Positions 16,924 through 24,149 of a stretch of DNA of 44,706 nucleotides are shown here, one piece after another. The notes beneath the pieces are model-generated. The model searched no databases. It was not told the origin of the DNA and was given only the letters and a program-made list of their open reading frames with translations. Made by a program: the position numbers and the translations under genes. Source of the stretch: Bacteriovorax sp. GTDB lineage: Bacteria; Bdellovibrionota; Bacteriovoracia; Bacteriovoracales; Bacteriovoracaceae. The stretch spans positions 1 through 44,706 of the forward strand of contig JACMNL010000007.1 of the NCBI GenBank assembly GCA_014378525.1. Direction: 5' to 3'. How positions within the stretch are numbered: the first letter of the stretch is position 1; each line of letters begins with the position of its first letter.

Positions 16924-17520
16924 ATGGAATACTTTTTAGGTCTAACTTTTGATCCAAGCTCTATCCATCACACGAAAGTCGAAAGCTTCAGAAGACGCTT
17001 CGATTCGAAATTCAGCAAGCAGGAAAAGCTGCAGTTGACGATTCTTCCCCCATTCACAGTCGATTTCACCAGTTTTAATCAAGAGCAGGACTTCAACGAA
17101 GAATTAAATGAAATTCTCGAAGGGCATCTCTACGGGCTCACTGAAATTTCGCAAATTGAATTTAAGGGCATTACTTTTTCGGCCGGAAAAAAAGGTGTCA
17201 TAGGACTGATGCCGGTTATTTCACCAGATATTATTCATTGTCAGGAATCATTATATTTTTTCTTAAAAGAATATGGTGTAAAATTTAAAAATAATAAAAA
17301 TACCTTCAATCCAATTTTACCCATCGGAAGGTTTGATTACATCGCTGACATGGAGTCTGCCATTGAGACTGCACGAATCGAGTTCTCTGACCCCTTTGTA
17401 TTGGATGCCATGAGCATCGTGCTGTTTGAGAAAACACCACTGTTATGGAAGGAAAAGAATAACCTTTTTGATTTCGAACTTCGGGATCATTTTTTTTTCG
17501 TGAACCATTTATATGCGTAA
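16924..17520 (+). CDS. 2H-phosphoesterase-fold protein lacking both catalytic histidines
   Basis: A 198-residue protein read from the ATG at 16924, with AAGGAG five bases upstream; a GTG at 16918 overlaps that site and is unlikely. The pattern resembles the YjcG/LigT 2H family. The first block is KLQLTILPPF (about 35-44), where active relatives have HxTLLPPF. The second block is NPILPIGRFD, where relatives have PHLTLGRF. Gln37 and Ile131 replace the two histidines, so 2',3'-cyclic phosphodiesterase or ligase activity is not expected. It may be an RNA-binding or regulatory relic. It overlaps the barrel gene downstream by eight bases. Confidence 0.6.
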   Translation: MEYFLGLTFDPSSIHHTKVESFRRRFDSKFSKQEKLQLTILPPFTVDFTSFNQEQDFNEELNEILEGHLYGLTEISQIEFKGITFSAGKKGVIGLMPVISPDIIHCQESLYFFLKEYGVKFKNNKNTFNPILPIGRFDYIADMESAIETARIEFSDPFVLDAMSIVLFEKTPLLWKEKNNLFDFELRDHFFFVNHLYA

Positions 17521-18682
17521 ATTTTTAATTAGTGCTGCTGTTTTAACTCTTTCTGCAAATGCTTTTTCTGCCACTCTTCATAGAGGTGGTGCAGAGCTTT
17601 TAAATCCCGGGGCCTATTCTATCAGCGGTACTACATCTGTTTTTCAAACTTCTGCCTATTACGATACAACAGGGGTTGAGACGACTAAAGCAGATGGTGT
17701 TGATTATAAACTTATTGATGTCGATTTTTCCGTTTCATATGGAATCAGTAAAAATTTACAATTAACAGGTTTCGGACGTTTTAGAAATGTCTCTTCAACT
17801 GCCAATGAAATTTCGGCCACAAAATCAGGGCCTGAATCGGTTGGTGTTGAGGCCAAGTATGGTTTTGATCCGGTTGGAGCTGCACGATGGGCCGTTGGTG
17901 CCCACTACCGCCAGACAGCTTATAAAAATACCAGCTATGATACAGGAACGCTTCCTCCTGCTGATGAAATTATTCTGGGAGATGCGGGAAGTGAATATGG
18001 TGTGGACCTTTATCTGACATATCTTATGAAATCTTTTAAATGGGACGCGCAGATTGGTTACAGTTCACCGGCCAATAATTTATCCGGTGAAGTGAATTAT
18101 AAAATCGAAGGAATGTACCGTTTTACAAAGCTGGGACTGCTGGCCGGTCTTGCTGGGACTTTGTCATTAAAAAATGATCCTTATGCAGATGCCCCGCAAA
18201 CAAAACCATTGCAGGCCACTGGTGCCACACAGTTATTCAACAGCACAGACCGCGAAAAAATGGCCCCTTACGTCGGTGCTAATTATGCATTTGAAAGAGT
18301 TCTTGTCGGTGTAAAAGGGCAGACCATTGTATCCGGTAAATCGACAGACAAAGGCTCTGCATTTTCTTTGAACCTGACATGGAGTTCAGAAGGTGTGACA
18401 CCTGAATCAGTAAAAGTAGAATCGTTCAAAGAGTATCAGATTGAAGGTTCTGTATTGAAGATATCAGCACGCGGAAACTTTGTTCGCATCGACCAGGGGC
18501 TTTCAACAGATGTTGAGAAGGGCATGAAGTTTGACGTCTACCAGACAGATTATTTTGGCGGTAACGTGCTGGTCGCTTCTGGCATCGTTTATGAAGTAGG
18601 AGCGGACTGGTCAATTATTAAACTCACAAAAAAGTACAAAGAGATTGAAATTAAACCCGGATTCGCGGCACGCGGATATTAG
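17513..18682 (+). CDS. outer-membrane beta-barrel protein with C-terminal beta domain
   Basis: A 389-residue protein with a signal peptide ending AFSA. Residues about 25-295 have repeated amphipathic strands (LQLTGFGRFR, GVDLYLTYLMKSFKWDAQIGY, EMAPYVGANYAF-like patterns), as in porin-like barrels. The last 85 residues (KISARGNFVRIDQG, KGMKFDVYQTDYFGG, VLVASGIVYEVGADWSIIKL) look like a separate SH3-like beta domain similar to the C-terminal region of FlgT-like proteins. The start lies inside the end of the preceding 2H-like gene. The transported substrate is unknown. Confidence 0.7.
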   Translation: MRKFLISAAVLTLSANAFSATLHRGGAELLNPGAYSISGTTSVFQTSAYYDTTGVETTKADGVDYKLIDVDFSVSYGISKNLQLTGFGRFRNVSSTANEISATKSGPESVGVEAKYGFDPVGAARWAVGAHYRQTAYKNTSYDTGTLPPADEIILGDAGSEYGVDLYLTYLMKSFKWDAQIGYSSPANNLSGEVNYKIEGMYRFTKLGLLAGLAGTLSLKNDPYADAPQTKPLQATGATQLFNSTDREKMAPYVGANYAFERVLVGVKGQTIVSGKSTDKGSAFSLNLTWSSEGVTPESVKVESFKEYQIEGSVLKISARGNFVRIDQGLSTDVEKGMKFDVYQTDYFGGNVLVASGIVYEVGADWSIIKLTKKYKEIEIKPGFAARGY

Positions 18683-18766
18683 GGAAGAATTTAACTGTTT
18701 TAAAATAGTAAGGTTAGTGTAAAATTAAACTATTATTATTAAATCATTCTTCTTAAGAGGAAATGC

Positions 18767-19501
18767 ATGAAAAGCTTTCGATTATTAGTTATTGCTGTGT
18801 CTCTATGTATGACGACAAATGTTTTTGCCAAAACATTTTCAAGTCAGTTCTCTGAATTCGAACTTCCGAACGGATGGGAGTGTGCTCTCGAGGGTTCCGA
18901 GTGGGTTTGTCAGAGTGAAAACAAAGACAGAAAAAAAGAGGCCATCATTATTCTTGCTGCTAAGTACAGAGGTGAACAGGATTCACTCGACATGTATCAG
19001 GCCTATTTAAAATCACCAAAATCATTTTCACTTCCTGGTGGAAAGACCCAAATTTCAGAAGCAAAATCTGTAACAGTGAGAGAGATTAACGGCCAGAGAT
19101 GGGTTGATGCACTTCATTTGGCTTCAGAAGTACCTGGTTTCTACACGAGATACCTGGCCACTGTTAAAGACTCATTAGGGATCGCCGTCACATTTTCTGT
19201 TGCAAAAGATCACTACGATTCATATCAGGATATTTTCGAAAAAATTATTGCGACTTTAAAAGTTTTCGATCAGAAAGCTGCATCCGGTGGAACATGGAAA
19301 CCAAAAGGTGCTGAAGGAGATTTAATTCAGGATGGAACTTATATTCCTGATGGAAGCCAGAATCCGGACATTGGTGTAAAAAAACAAGGTAAGGGAGATG
19401 GTTCAGGTGAAGAGACTACGACAATCATCGGAATCGTAGTTGTTGCCGCAGTGGCCTTCTTGTTAATCAGAGCTAGAAAAAAGAAAAAAGGTAAAAAGTA
19501 G
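18767..19501 (+). CDS. exported protein with C-terminal membrane anchor
   Basis: A 244-residue protein with a signal peptide ending VFAK. A globular region of about 145 residues follows (FELPNGWECALEGSEWVC, with a likely Cys pair, and QRWVDALHLASEVPGFYTRY). A Gly/Asp-rich linker precedes one C-terminal helix (TIIGIVVVAAVAFLLI) ending in a run of Arg and Lys. The arrangement predicts a periplasmic or surface domain held in the inner membrane, with the basic tail in the cytosol. No sorting motif such as LPxTG is visible. Function is unknown. A strong terminator follows. Confidence 0.75.
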   Translation: MKSFRLLVIAVSLCMTTNVFAKTFSSQFSEFELPNGWECALEGSEWVCQSENKDRKKEAIIILAAKYRGEQDSLDMYQAYLKSPKSFSLPGGKTQISEAKSVTVREINGQRWVDALHLASEVPGFYTRYLATVKDSLGIAVTFSVAKDHYDSYQDIFEKIIATLKVFDQKAASGGTWKPKGAEGDLIQDGTYIPDGSQNPDIGVKKQGKGDGSGEETTTIIGIVVVAAVAFLLIRARKKKKGKK

Positions 19502-19504
19502 AAT

Positions 19505-19537
19505 AAAAAAAGGGACCCAATCGGGTCCCTTTTTTTA
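19505..19537. terminator. bidirectional intrinsic terminator
   Basis: Stem AGGGACCC (19511-19518) and GGGTCCCT (19523-19530) around AATC. A-rich flank on the left and seven T on the right, placed between convergent genes. Confidence 0.92.
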
Positions 19538-19538
19538 T

Positions 19539-19862
19539 CTAAATTATGTTAAGCCTTCGCAAATTTTTAAAAATCAAAACTTCATTCTTCGCTTCTTCAT
19601 AGGACTTCACTTCACGCCAGTCCGTTTCTTTATTAGATCCAAGAACAACCTCTTTATTATAAAACGGCTGATCCTTTAAATAAGGTGAACCGGTGGCACT
19701 CGTAATTTTATCTTCACTGGCCGTATTAAGATCGTTTGAAATCTTAATTTCATTGGCTATATTACGAAGCTCTCTGACCTGTTCGTCACTGGAGTAAGGC
19801 GTTTGTGCCTTATACAAATTACGCATGGAACTTAGATTCTTAAGACTATTGATATCACTCAT
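19539..19862 (-). CDS. small hypothetical protein
   Basis: A 107-residue, polar, Asn/Ser/Glu-rich protein without signal peptide or membrane helix. Helical segments are predicted around residues 20-45 (SDEQVRELRNIANEIKI) and 80-100 (YEEAKNEVLIFKNLRRL). It begins divergently from the HPt gene and ends at a bidirectional terminator, which supports it as a real transcription unit. The Shine-Dalgarno sequence is not obvious. I do not recognise the family. Confidence 0.55.
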   Translation of the reverse strand: MSDINSLKNLSSMRNLYKAQTPYSSDEQVRELRNIANEIKISNDLNTASEDKITSATGSPYLKDQPFYNKEVVLGSNKETDWREVKSYEEAKNEVLIFKNLRRLNII

Positions 19863-19947
19863 ACTTGACCATATCGGTTGGTCGTGGTGAAAACTTTAGC
19901 ATTGCTTTTATTTAGTTAATTTTAATTTAAGCCGATAGGTAGTCACT

Positions 19948-20307
19948 ATGAAATACAATTCTTTTAACGACTCAAATTTAATGCAGCAATTTAAAGGGGA
20001 TGAAGAAATTCTTCTCGATATGATCGGTATTTTTGAGAGCGATGTAGGACAGCTTTTAAGTCCTATCAGAGAGTCCATTCTCAATCAGGACGGGCAGCAG
20101 TTGCGTATTAATGCCCATACATTTAAGGGTGTGATGGGAAACTTCTATGCCGAGCAAGGCAAGCAGCTAGCTTTCGAACTAGAGACACATGGAAAACAAG
20201 CAAATTTTAAAGACACGCTGGAACTTTTAAACAAGCTTGAAAATGAACTGCAGTTATTTTTATTTGAACTTAATACTCTTAAGAAAAATCTAGATATTAA
20301 AGCTTAA
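19948..20307 (+). CDS. stand-alone histidine phosphotransfer (HPt) protein
   Basis: A 119-residue four-helix-type HPt domain. The phosphoacceptor site is INAHTFKGVMGNF with His57, matching the AH-x-LKG pattern (Phe for Leu). It would relay phosphate between hybrid kinases and response regulators. No such kinase is adjacent. Its 3' end overlaps the convergent menE-menH gene by 18 bases with no terminator between them, so transcripts from both sides must overlap. Confidence 0.85.
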   Translation: MKYNSFNDSNLMQQFKGDEEILLDMIGIFESDVGQLLSPIRESILNQDGQQLRINAHTFKGVMGNFYAEQGKQLAFELETHGKQANFKDTLELLNKLENELQLFLFELNTLKKNLDIKA

Positions 20308-22368
20308 AATCTTTTTTACTTCAGAAAGATTCGTCTTGTGGGGATTGTGCCCACAATTTTCAATTACATTGATGGTTAATTCTGGAAGTTTTAATTTCAT
20401 CTGTAAAAAATGGTTTAGATATTTTTTGTCCTCACTTCCGACAATCCCTGCGATATTTTGTTTTTTTAGTAGAGTTACAACTTTTTCCTGTGAAAAAGGA
20501 AAAGCTCCTGGTGAGAAAAATTCCAGTGATGCCTGCCATTCATTTGGATTGTGATAAATTTTTTTCTGAATATCAATGATGTAATTTGAAAATTTATTAT
20601 AATTTCCGAAAATAGGATTTTTATACCACTCTTCAAAAAATCGAGAAAGATCCAGATCTGGTGCAGTTAATAATTTTCTGTCAGAGCTTAGTCGTTTTTC
20701 TTTTTCTTCCGACGTCACTAATCCGAAGTGACTCGATTCCAGAAATAAAATGTCTGGTGTAAGACCCATCATCGTCAGCTCAGTCGCAATACGTCCTCCC
20801 ATTGAGTAGCCATAGAGAATAAGTGCGTGGTCTTTTTTATAATAATTAATAAGCGAGATTAGTTCATTAAAAACACCGGCCCGTGTTTTAAATTTATTTA
20901 CTGTCGTTCTTCCATGGCCTGGAAGATCGATAAAAAGAAATGAAGTGTCTTTGTGGTTATCCATCAGAGGAATCATATCTGAATGGTCTTCCATAAAACC
21001 GTGGAAAAAAACCGTCAGCTTTTTTGCATTAGAGTTTGGAACGTAAAGATAATGGAACAAATCCTTAAAGTAGAATTCCTGTGCAAATTGCGAAATATCA
21101 AAACGTCTTGGTTTGATTCCATCAGGGATCAGGTCTTTGGGAGCTTCAATAAAATATTTTGGAACAAGATGCGGATGAAAAAATTCTTTCAGGTATTCTT
21201 TTAAGTCATATCCAAGTTTTGTTTCATCATTGGTTTTATAAATCATGACTCCGGCATTGGTCCATTCATGATGTTTTACAGGTACTACGATCGCATCAGT
21301 TATCCATGGAAGCTGTTTCGCACGGGATTCAAGTTCAAGGGGATTAATAAGCTCACCTGCGCTTTTAAAGAGAAGGTCCCCGCGGTGTTTGAAAGATAAG
21401 GATCCATCGGGATTTTTTGTTCCGATATCTTTTGTGTGATAAAACCCTTCAGCATCAACCGGAACTGCTTTTGATAAAGTATATCCTTTAATCAAAAAAT
21501 ATCCTTCAGCATCCAGTTTAACAATCTGCCCTTCAAGAGGTTTTCCGTTTAATAAAACCAGGGAACAAGTCTCGCTCATTCCATAGGTCTCAAAAATTTT
21601 AAGATTATTTTTATGGGCCGAATTTTTTAACTGCTCTTCCAGTGGTGCCCCACCGATAAGCACTCCACGGCAACCCTGAAGTTTTTTAGTTTTTTGTGAA
21701 TCTTCCAGTATTCTTTGAAGCTGAAGTGGTACAAGTGAGATAAACTGGTAACTTTGAGAATCGTCCGTCGTAATTTTTCCACCGCTAAAAAAGGCACGCC
21801 AGAAAATCATCAGGCCACCGATGTGATGGTGAGGAAGATTTGAAAAACTTGTATCATTTGAGGTCATCGAAAAAAAATCAATTACACTGGTTGCTGAGTA
21901 ATAAACATTTTTTAAAGTGAGTGGGATTCCTTTTGAAGACCCGCTTGATCCGGAGCTTAAAATAGTGAAGGCCGGGTGATCCGGGTTTACTTTTATATCC
22001 GGGAAACTTATATCGCCGGAAAAATCCATAGGTTCATCTGTTAAAACTTTCGTGAATGGAATAGTTTTTTGAATTTTATCAACTGAGGCCTCAGGTTCTT
22101 TACTGGATAGTATGACAACATTTTTTTGTGAAAGAGTGGCCGCCAGTAAATGCACAAAAAGTTTATAGGAAGACTTCATCTTCAAGGCAAAAAAAGAATC
22201 TGGAGAGTTTACAAAATAGTGAGTGCGATCGAGGGCGTGTTTGATTAAGTCTGAATAAGAATGCTGTTCGGTTTTTGAATGTAGAAAAATCTGCGCCCCA
22301 CGCACAGGGTCGTTTAAAAAGGACTGGCAGTATTCTGCAAATTTTAAATGTTCCAAATTTAAGCACAA
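20290..22368 (-). CDS. MenE-MenH fusion: o-succinylbenzoate-CoA ligase plus SHCHC synthase-like hydrolase
   Basis: A 692-residue two-domain protein. Residues 1 to about 430 are an acyl-adenylating enzyme: SSGSSGSSKG (about 138-147), LPHHHIGG (178-185), ETYGMSETCS, HRGD, and Lys419 near IKPRR. LPxxHxGG is characteristic of MenE. Residues about 445-692 are an alpha/beta hydrolase with FFHGFMEDHSDM, DLPGHGRT, GYSMGGR (Ser522), Asp647 and His674, the MenH pattern. Both act in menaquinone synthesis. The predicted start overlaps dinB by ten bases. No other men gene is in the window. Alternatives are a fused ligase-thioesterase of another pathway. Confidence 0.8.
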   Translation of the reverse strand: MCLNLEHLKFAEYCQSFLNDPVRGAQIFLHSKTEQHSYSDLIKHALDRTHYFVNSPDSFFALKMKSSYKLFVHLLAATLSQKNVVILSSKEPEASVDKIQKTIPFTKVLTDEPMDFSGDISFPDIKVNPDHPAFTILSSGSSGSSKGIPLTLKNVYYSATSVIDFFSMTSNDTSFSNLPHHHIGGLMIFWRAFFSGGKITTDDSQSYQFISLVPLQLQRILEDSQKTKKLQGCRGVLIGGAPLEEQLKNSAHKNNLKIFETYGMSETCSLVLLNGKPLEGQIVKLDAEGYFLIKGYTLSKAVPVDAEGFYHTKDIGTKNPDGSLSFKHRGDLLFKSAGELINPLELESRAKQLPWITDAIVVPVKHHEWTNAGVMIYKTNDETKLGYDLKEYLKEFFHPHLVPKYFIEAPKDLIPDGIKPRRFDISQFAQEFYFKDLFHYLYVPNSNAKKLTVFFHGFMEDHSDMIPLMDNHKDTSFLFIDLPGHGRTTVNKFKTRAGVFNELISLINYYKKDHALILYGYSMGGRIATELTMMGLTPDILFLESSHFGLVTSEEKEKRLSSDRKLLTAPDLDLSRFFEEWYKNPIFGNYNKFSNYIIDIQKKIYHNPNEWQASLEFFSPGAFPFSQEKVVTLLKKQNIAGIVGSEDKKYLNHFLQMKLKLPELTINVIENCGHNPHKTNLSEVKKILSFNI

Positions 22369-23456
22369 AGAGGAAGAAAACTTAATTGAATAGGGTCGAC
22401 CTCTTCTCCTGTCAGAAATCTTACTCCAACACCCAGAAGACGTACAGGGCGGGTTTTTTTTGCGAGGCTGACATTGAGCAGGCGGTAAAAGCTGTCGATA
22501 TTGACGGCCTTATCAAAGATCTTTTCTGAATATTCAAAGGGGATCAACGTCTCTTCTGAAGTCGATTGTTTAAAATCGTTGTATTTTACTTTAACAAATA
22601 TTTTTTTAATTTTTTTGTGTGGCTCATCTTCAAGATGACGGCCTACCCTGTCTTTCATCTCCATGAGGAGCTCTTCAAGATAAAGTTTCATCTCTTCGGG
22701 ATTTGTCATGTCATTTAGAAAAGTGTTTTCAACGCTGAGAGATTTTCGCTCCCATTCACTTTGAACTTCACGCTCATCAATTCCGCGCGAGTAATAAAAA
22801 AGGTCCAGGCTAAACTTGCCAAAACTTAATGCCAAAACTTCTGGAGGGAATGACCTTATGTCATTGCAAGTTTTTATGCCTAGACTTTCTAAATGCTGAA
22901 GACCGACTTTGCCGACTCCAGGAATAAGTTTTACCGGTAAATCTTTTACGAACGATTCAACTTCGTGAGGTTTAATCACGAAGAGTCCGTTTGGTTTTTT
23001 CCAATCGCTGGCGATTTTTGCCAGAAATTTATTGGGAGCAATTCCTACTGAAGCTGTAAGACCTGTGGCCTTCCAGATATCTTCTTTAATTAATTTTCCG
23101 ATCTCCGTTGCATTCACTGCACCTGTGACATCGAGATATGCTTCATCTAAAGATACAGTTTCAACCATGTCAGAGTATTTCAAAAAAATATTCTGAATGA
23201 TCTCTGAGGCCTTCTGATACTTTTTAAAATTAGGGGGCAGGACCACTAATTTAGGACAAAGCCTGACGGCGAAATCCGTAGGCATTGCCGATTTAACTCC
23301 GAACGTTCTCGCGATATAGTTGCTCGTGCAAAGGACACTGCGGGTTCCAGGGGCACCGCCAATTGCCAGTGGAACATTTTTTAATTCTGGTCGATCACGC
23401 ATTTCTACTTGCGCGTAGAAACAGTCCATGTCGACATGGATGATTTTTTTCTGCAT
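22359..23456 (-). CDS. dinB: DNA polymerase IV (Y family)
   Basis: A 365-residue translesion polymerase. Metal-binding acids are Asp9 (HVDMDCFYAQVE), Asp104 and Glu105 (VSLDEAYLDV). The steric-gate/fingers region is RSVLCTSNYIARTFGVKSAMP, and the helix-hairpin-helix is PVKLIPGVGKVG. The C-terminal QLSFLPL is a good beta-clamp-binding peptide. It follows lexA by 18 bases and is probably in the same SOS-regulated transcript. Confidence 0.95.
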   Translation of the reverse strand: MQKKIIHVDMDCFYAQVEMRDRPELKNVPLAIGGAPGTRSVLCTSNYIARTFGVKSAMPTDFAVRLCPKLVVLPPNFKKYQKASEIIQNIFLKYSDMVETVSLDEAYLDVTGAVNATEIGKLIKEDIWKATGLTASVGIAPNKFLAKIASDWKKPNGLFVIKPHEVESFVKDLPVKLIPGVGKVGLQHLESLGIKTCNDIRSFPPEVLALSFGKFSLDLFYYSRGIDEREVQSEWERKSLSVENTFLNDMTNPEEMKLYLEELLMEMKDRVGRHLEDEPHKKIKKIFVKVKYNDFKQSTSEETLIPFEYSEKIFDKAVNIDSFYRLLNVSLAKKTRPVRLLGVGVRFLTGEEVDPIQLSFLPLCA

Positions 23457-23474
23457 AAAATAATTTTTTGTTAA

Positions 23475-24089
23475 CTAGTACGAGCGAAGAAGTCCCACTA
23501 AATTTCCAACAATTTTAAAATCAGCAACTGATTCGTCTACGACGATTGGTTTATAATTTTTATTTGAAGCAATTAGCTCGATTGTTTTCTTCTGGTGAGA
23601 GAAAGTTTTCACCGTCGCTTCACCGTTGACGACCGCTACAACGATTTGCCCGTTACGAGCTTCTTTTGTAGATCTGCAGACGATGACATCTCCTTCGAGA
23701 ATGCCGGCATCAATCATTGAATCCCCTTTAACAGTCAGGGCGAAATATTTAAATCCGCCTTTCAGCAGATATTTTGGAACAGTAATTAGGTTGGTTGGAT
23801 TCTCGATTGCTTCAATAGGGTTACCGGCAGCTACTTGTCCTAAAAGAGGGATCTGGTCAGAGTCTGAGTCGATAACATCAGCAGATTTTATTTCCAGGCT
23901 TCTGCGCTGGTTCCATTGAGTTTCTAAAAGACCTTCTTTATTTAAATACTGAAGGTACTTTTGAACAGACCCAAAAGATTTCAGACCGAAATGGTCCTTG
24001 ATTTCTTTTTGAGTCGGTGAGTGGCCATGCTCAGAGTTATAGGCCACAATATAGTCATAGAATTCTTTTTGTTTTTTTGTAATCGCCAT
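23475..24089 (-). CDS. lexA: LexA repressor
   Basis: A 204-residue SOS repressor and self-cleaving peptidase (S24 family). The N-terminal winged helix covers about residues 1-65 (SPTQKEIKDHFGLKSFGSVQKYL). The cleavage site is Ala88-Gly89 (GQVAAGNP). The catalytic dyad is Ser124 (VKGDSMIDAGI) and Lys161 (ATVKTF). It heads a reverse-strand unit lexA-dinB-menEH, so the SOS response probably affects all three. Confidence 0.96.
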   Translation of the reverse strand: MAITKKQKEFYDYIVAYNSEHGHSPTQKEIKDHFGLKSFGSVQKYLQYLNKEGLLETQWNQRRSLEIKSADVIDSDSDQIPLLGQVAAGNPIEAIENPTNLITVPKYLLKGGFKYFALTVKGDSMIDAGILEGDVIVCRSTKEARNGQIVVAVVNGEATVKTFSHQKKTIELIASNKNYKPIVVDESVADFKIVGNLVGLLRSY

Positions 24090-24100
24090 AATAAAAGCTT

Positions 24101-24124
24101 AAGCGTAGTTTTTGCGTAAGTCAA
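24101..24124 (-). promoter_or_regulatory. candidate lexA promoter with direct-repeat operator
   Basis: On the reverse strand a TTGACT hexamer (24124-24119) sits 17 bases before a weak TAAGCT (24101-24096). Between and overlapping them are two copies of TACGC (24118-24114 and 24107-24103), exactly 11 bases apart, one helical turn. The placement just upstream of lexA suggests an autoregulatory LexA site of non-E. coli type. The match is by eye only. Confidence 0.4.
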
Positions 24125-24149
24125 CACCTAAGGCATTTATTTTTTCAAA

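Noticed and set aside
19863-19890. Short inverted pair GACCA/TGGTC before the 107-residue gene
   Set aside because: Five-base arms are too short to separate from chance.
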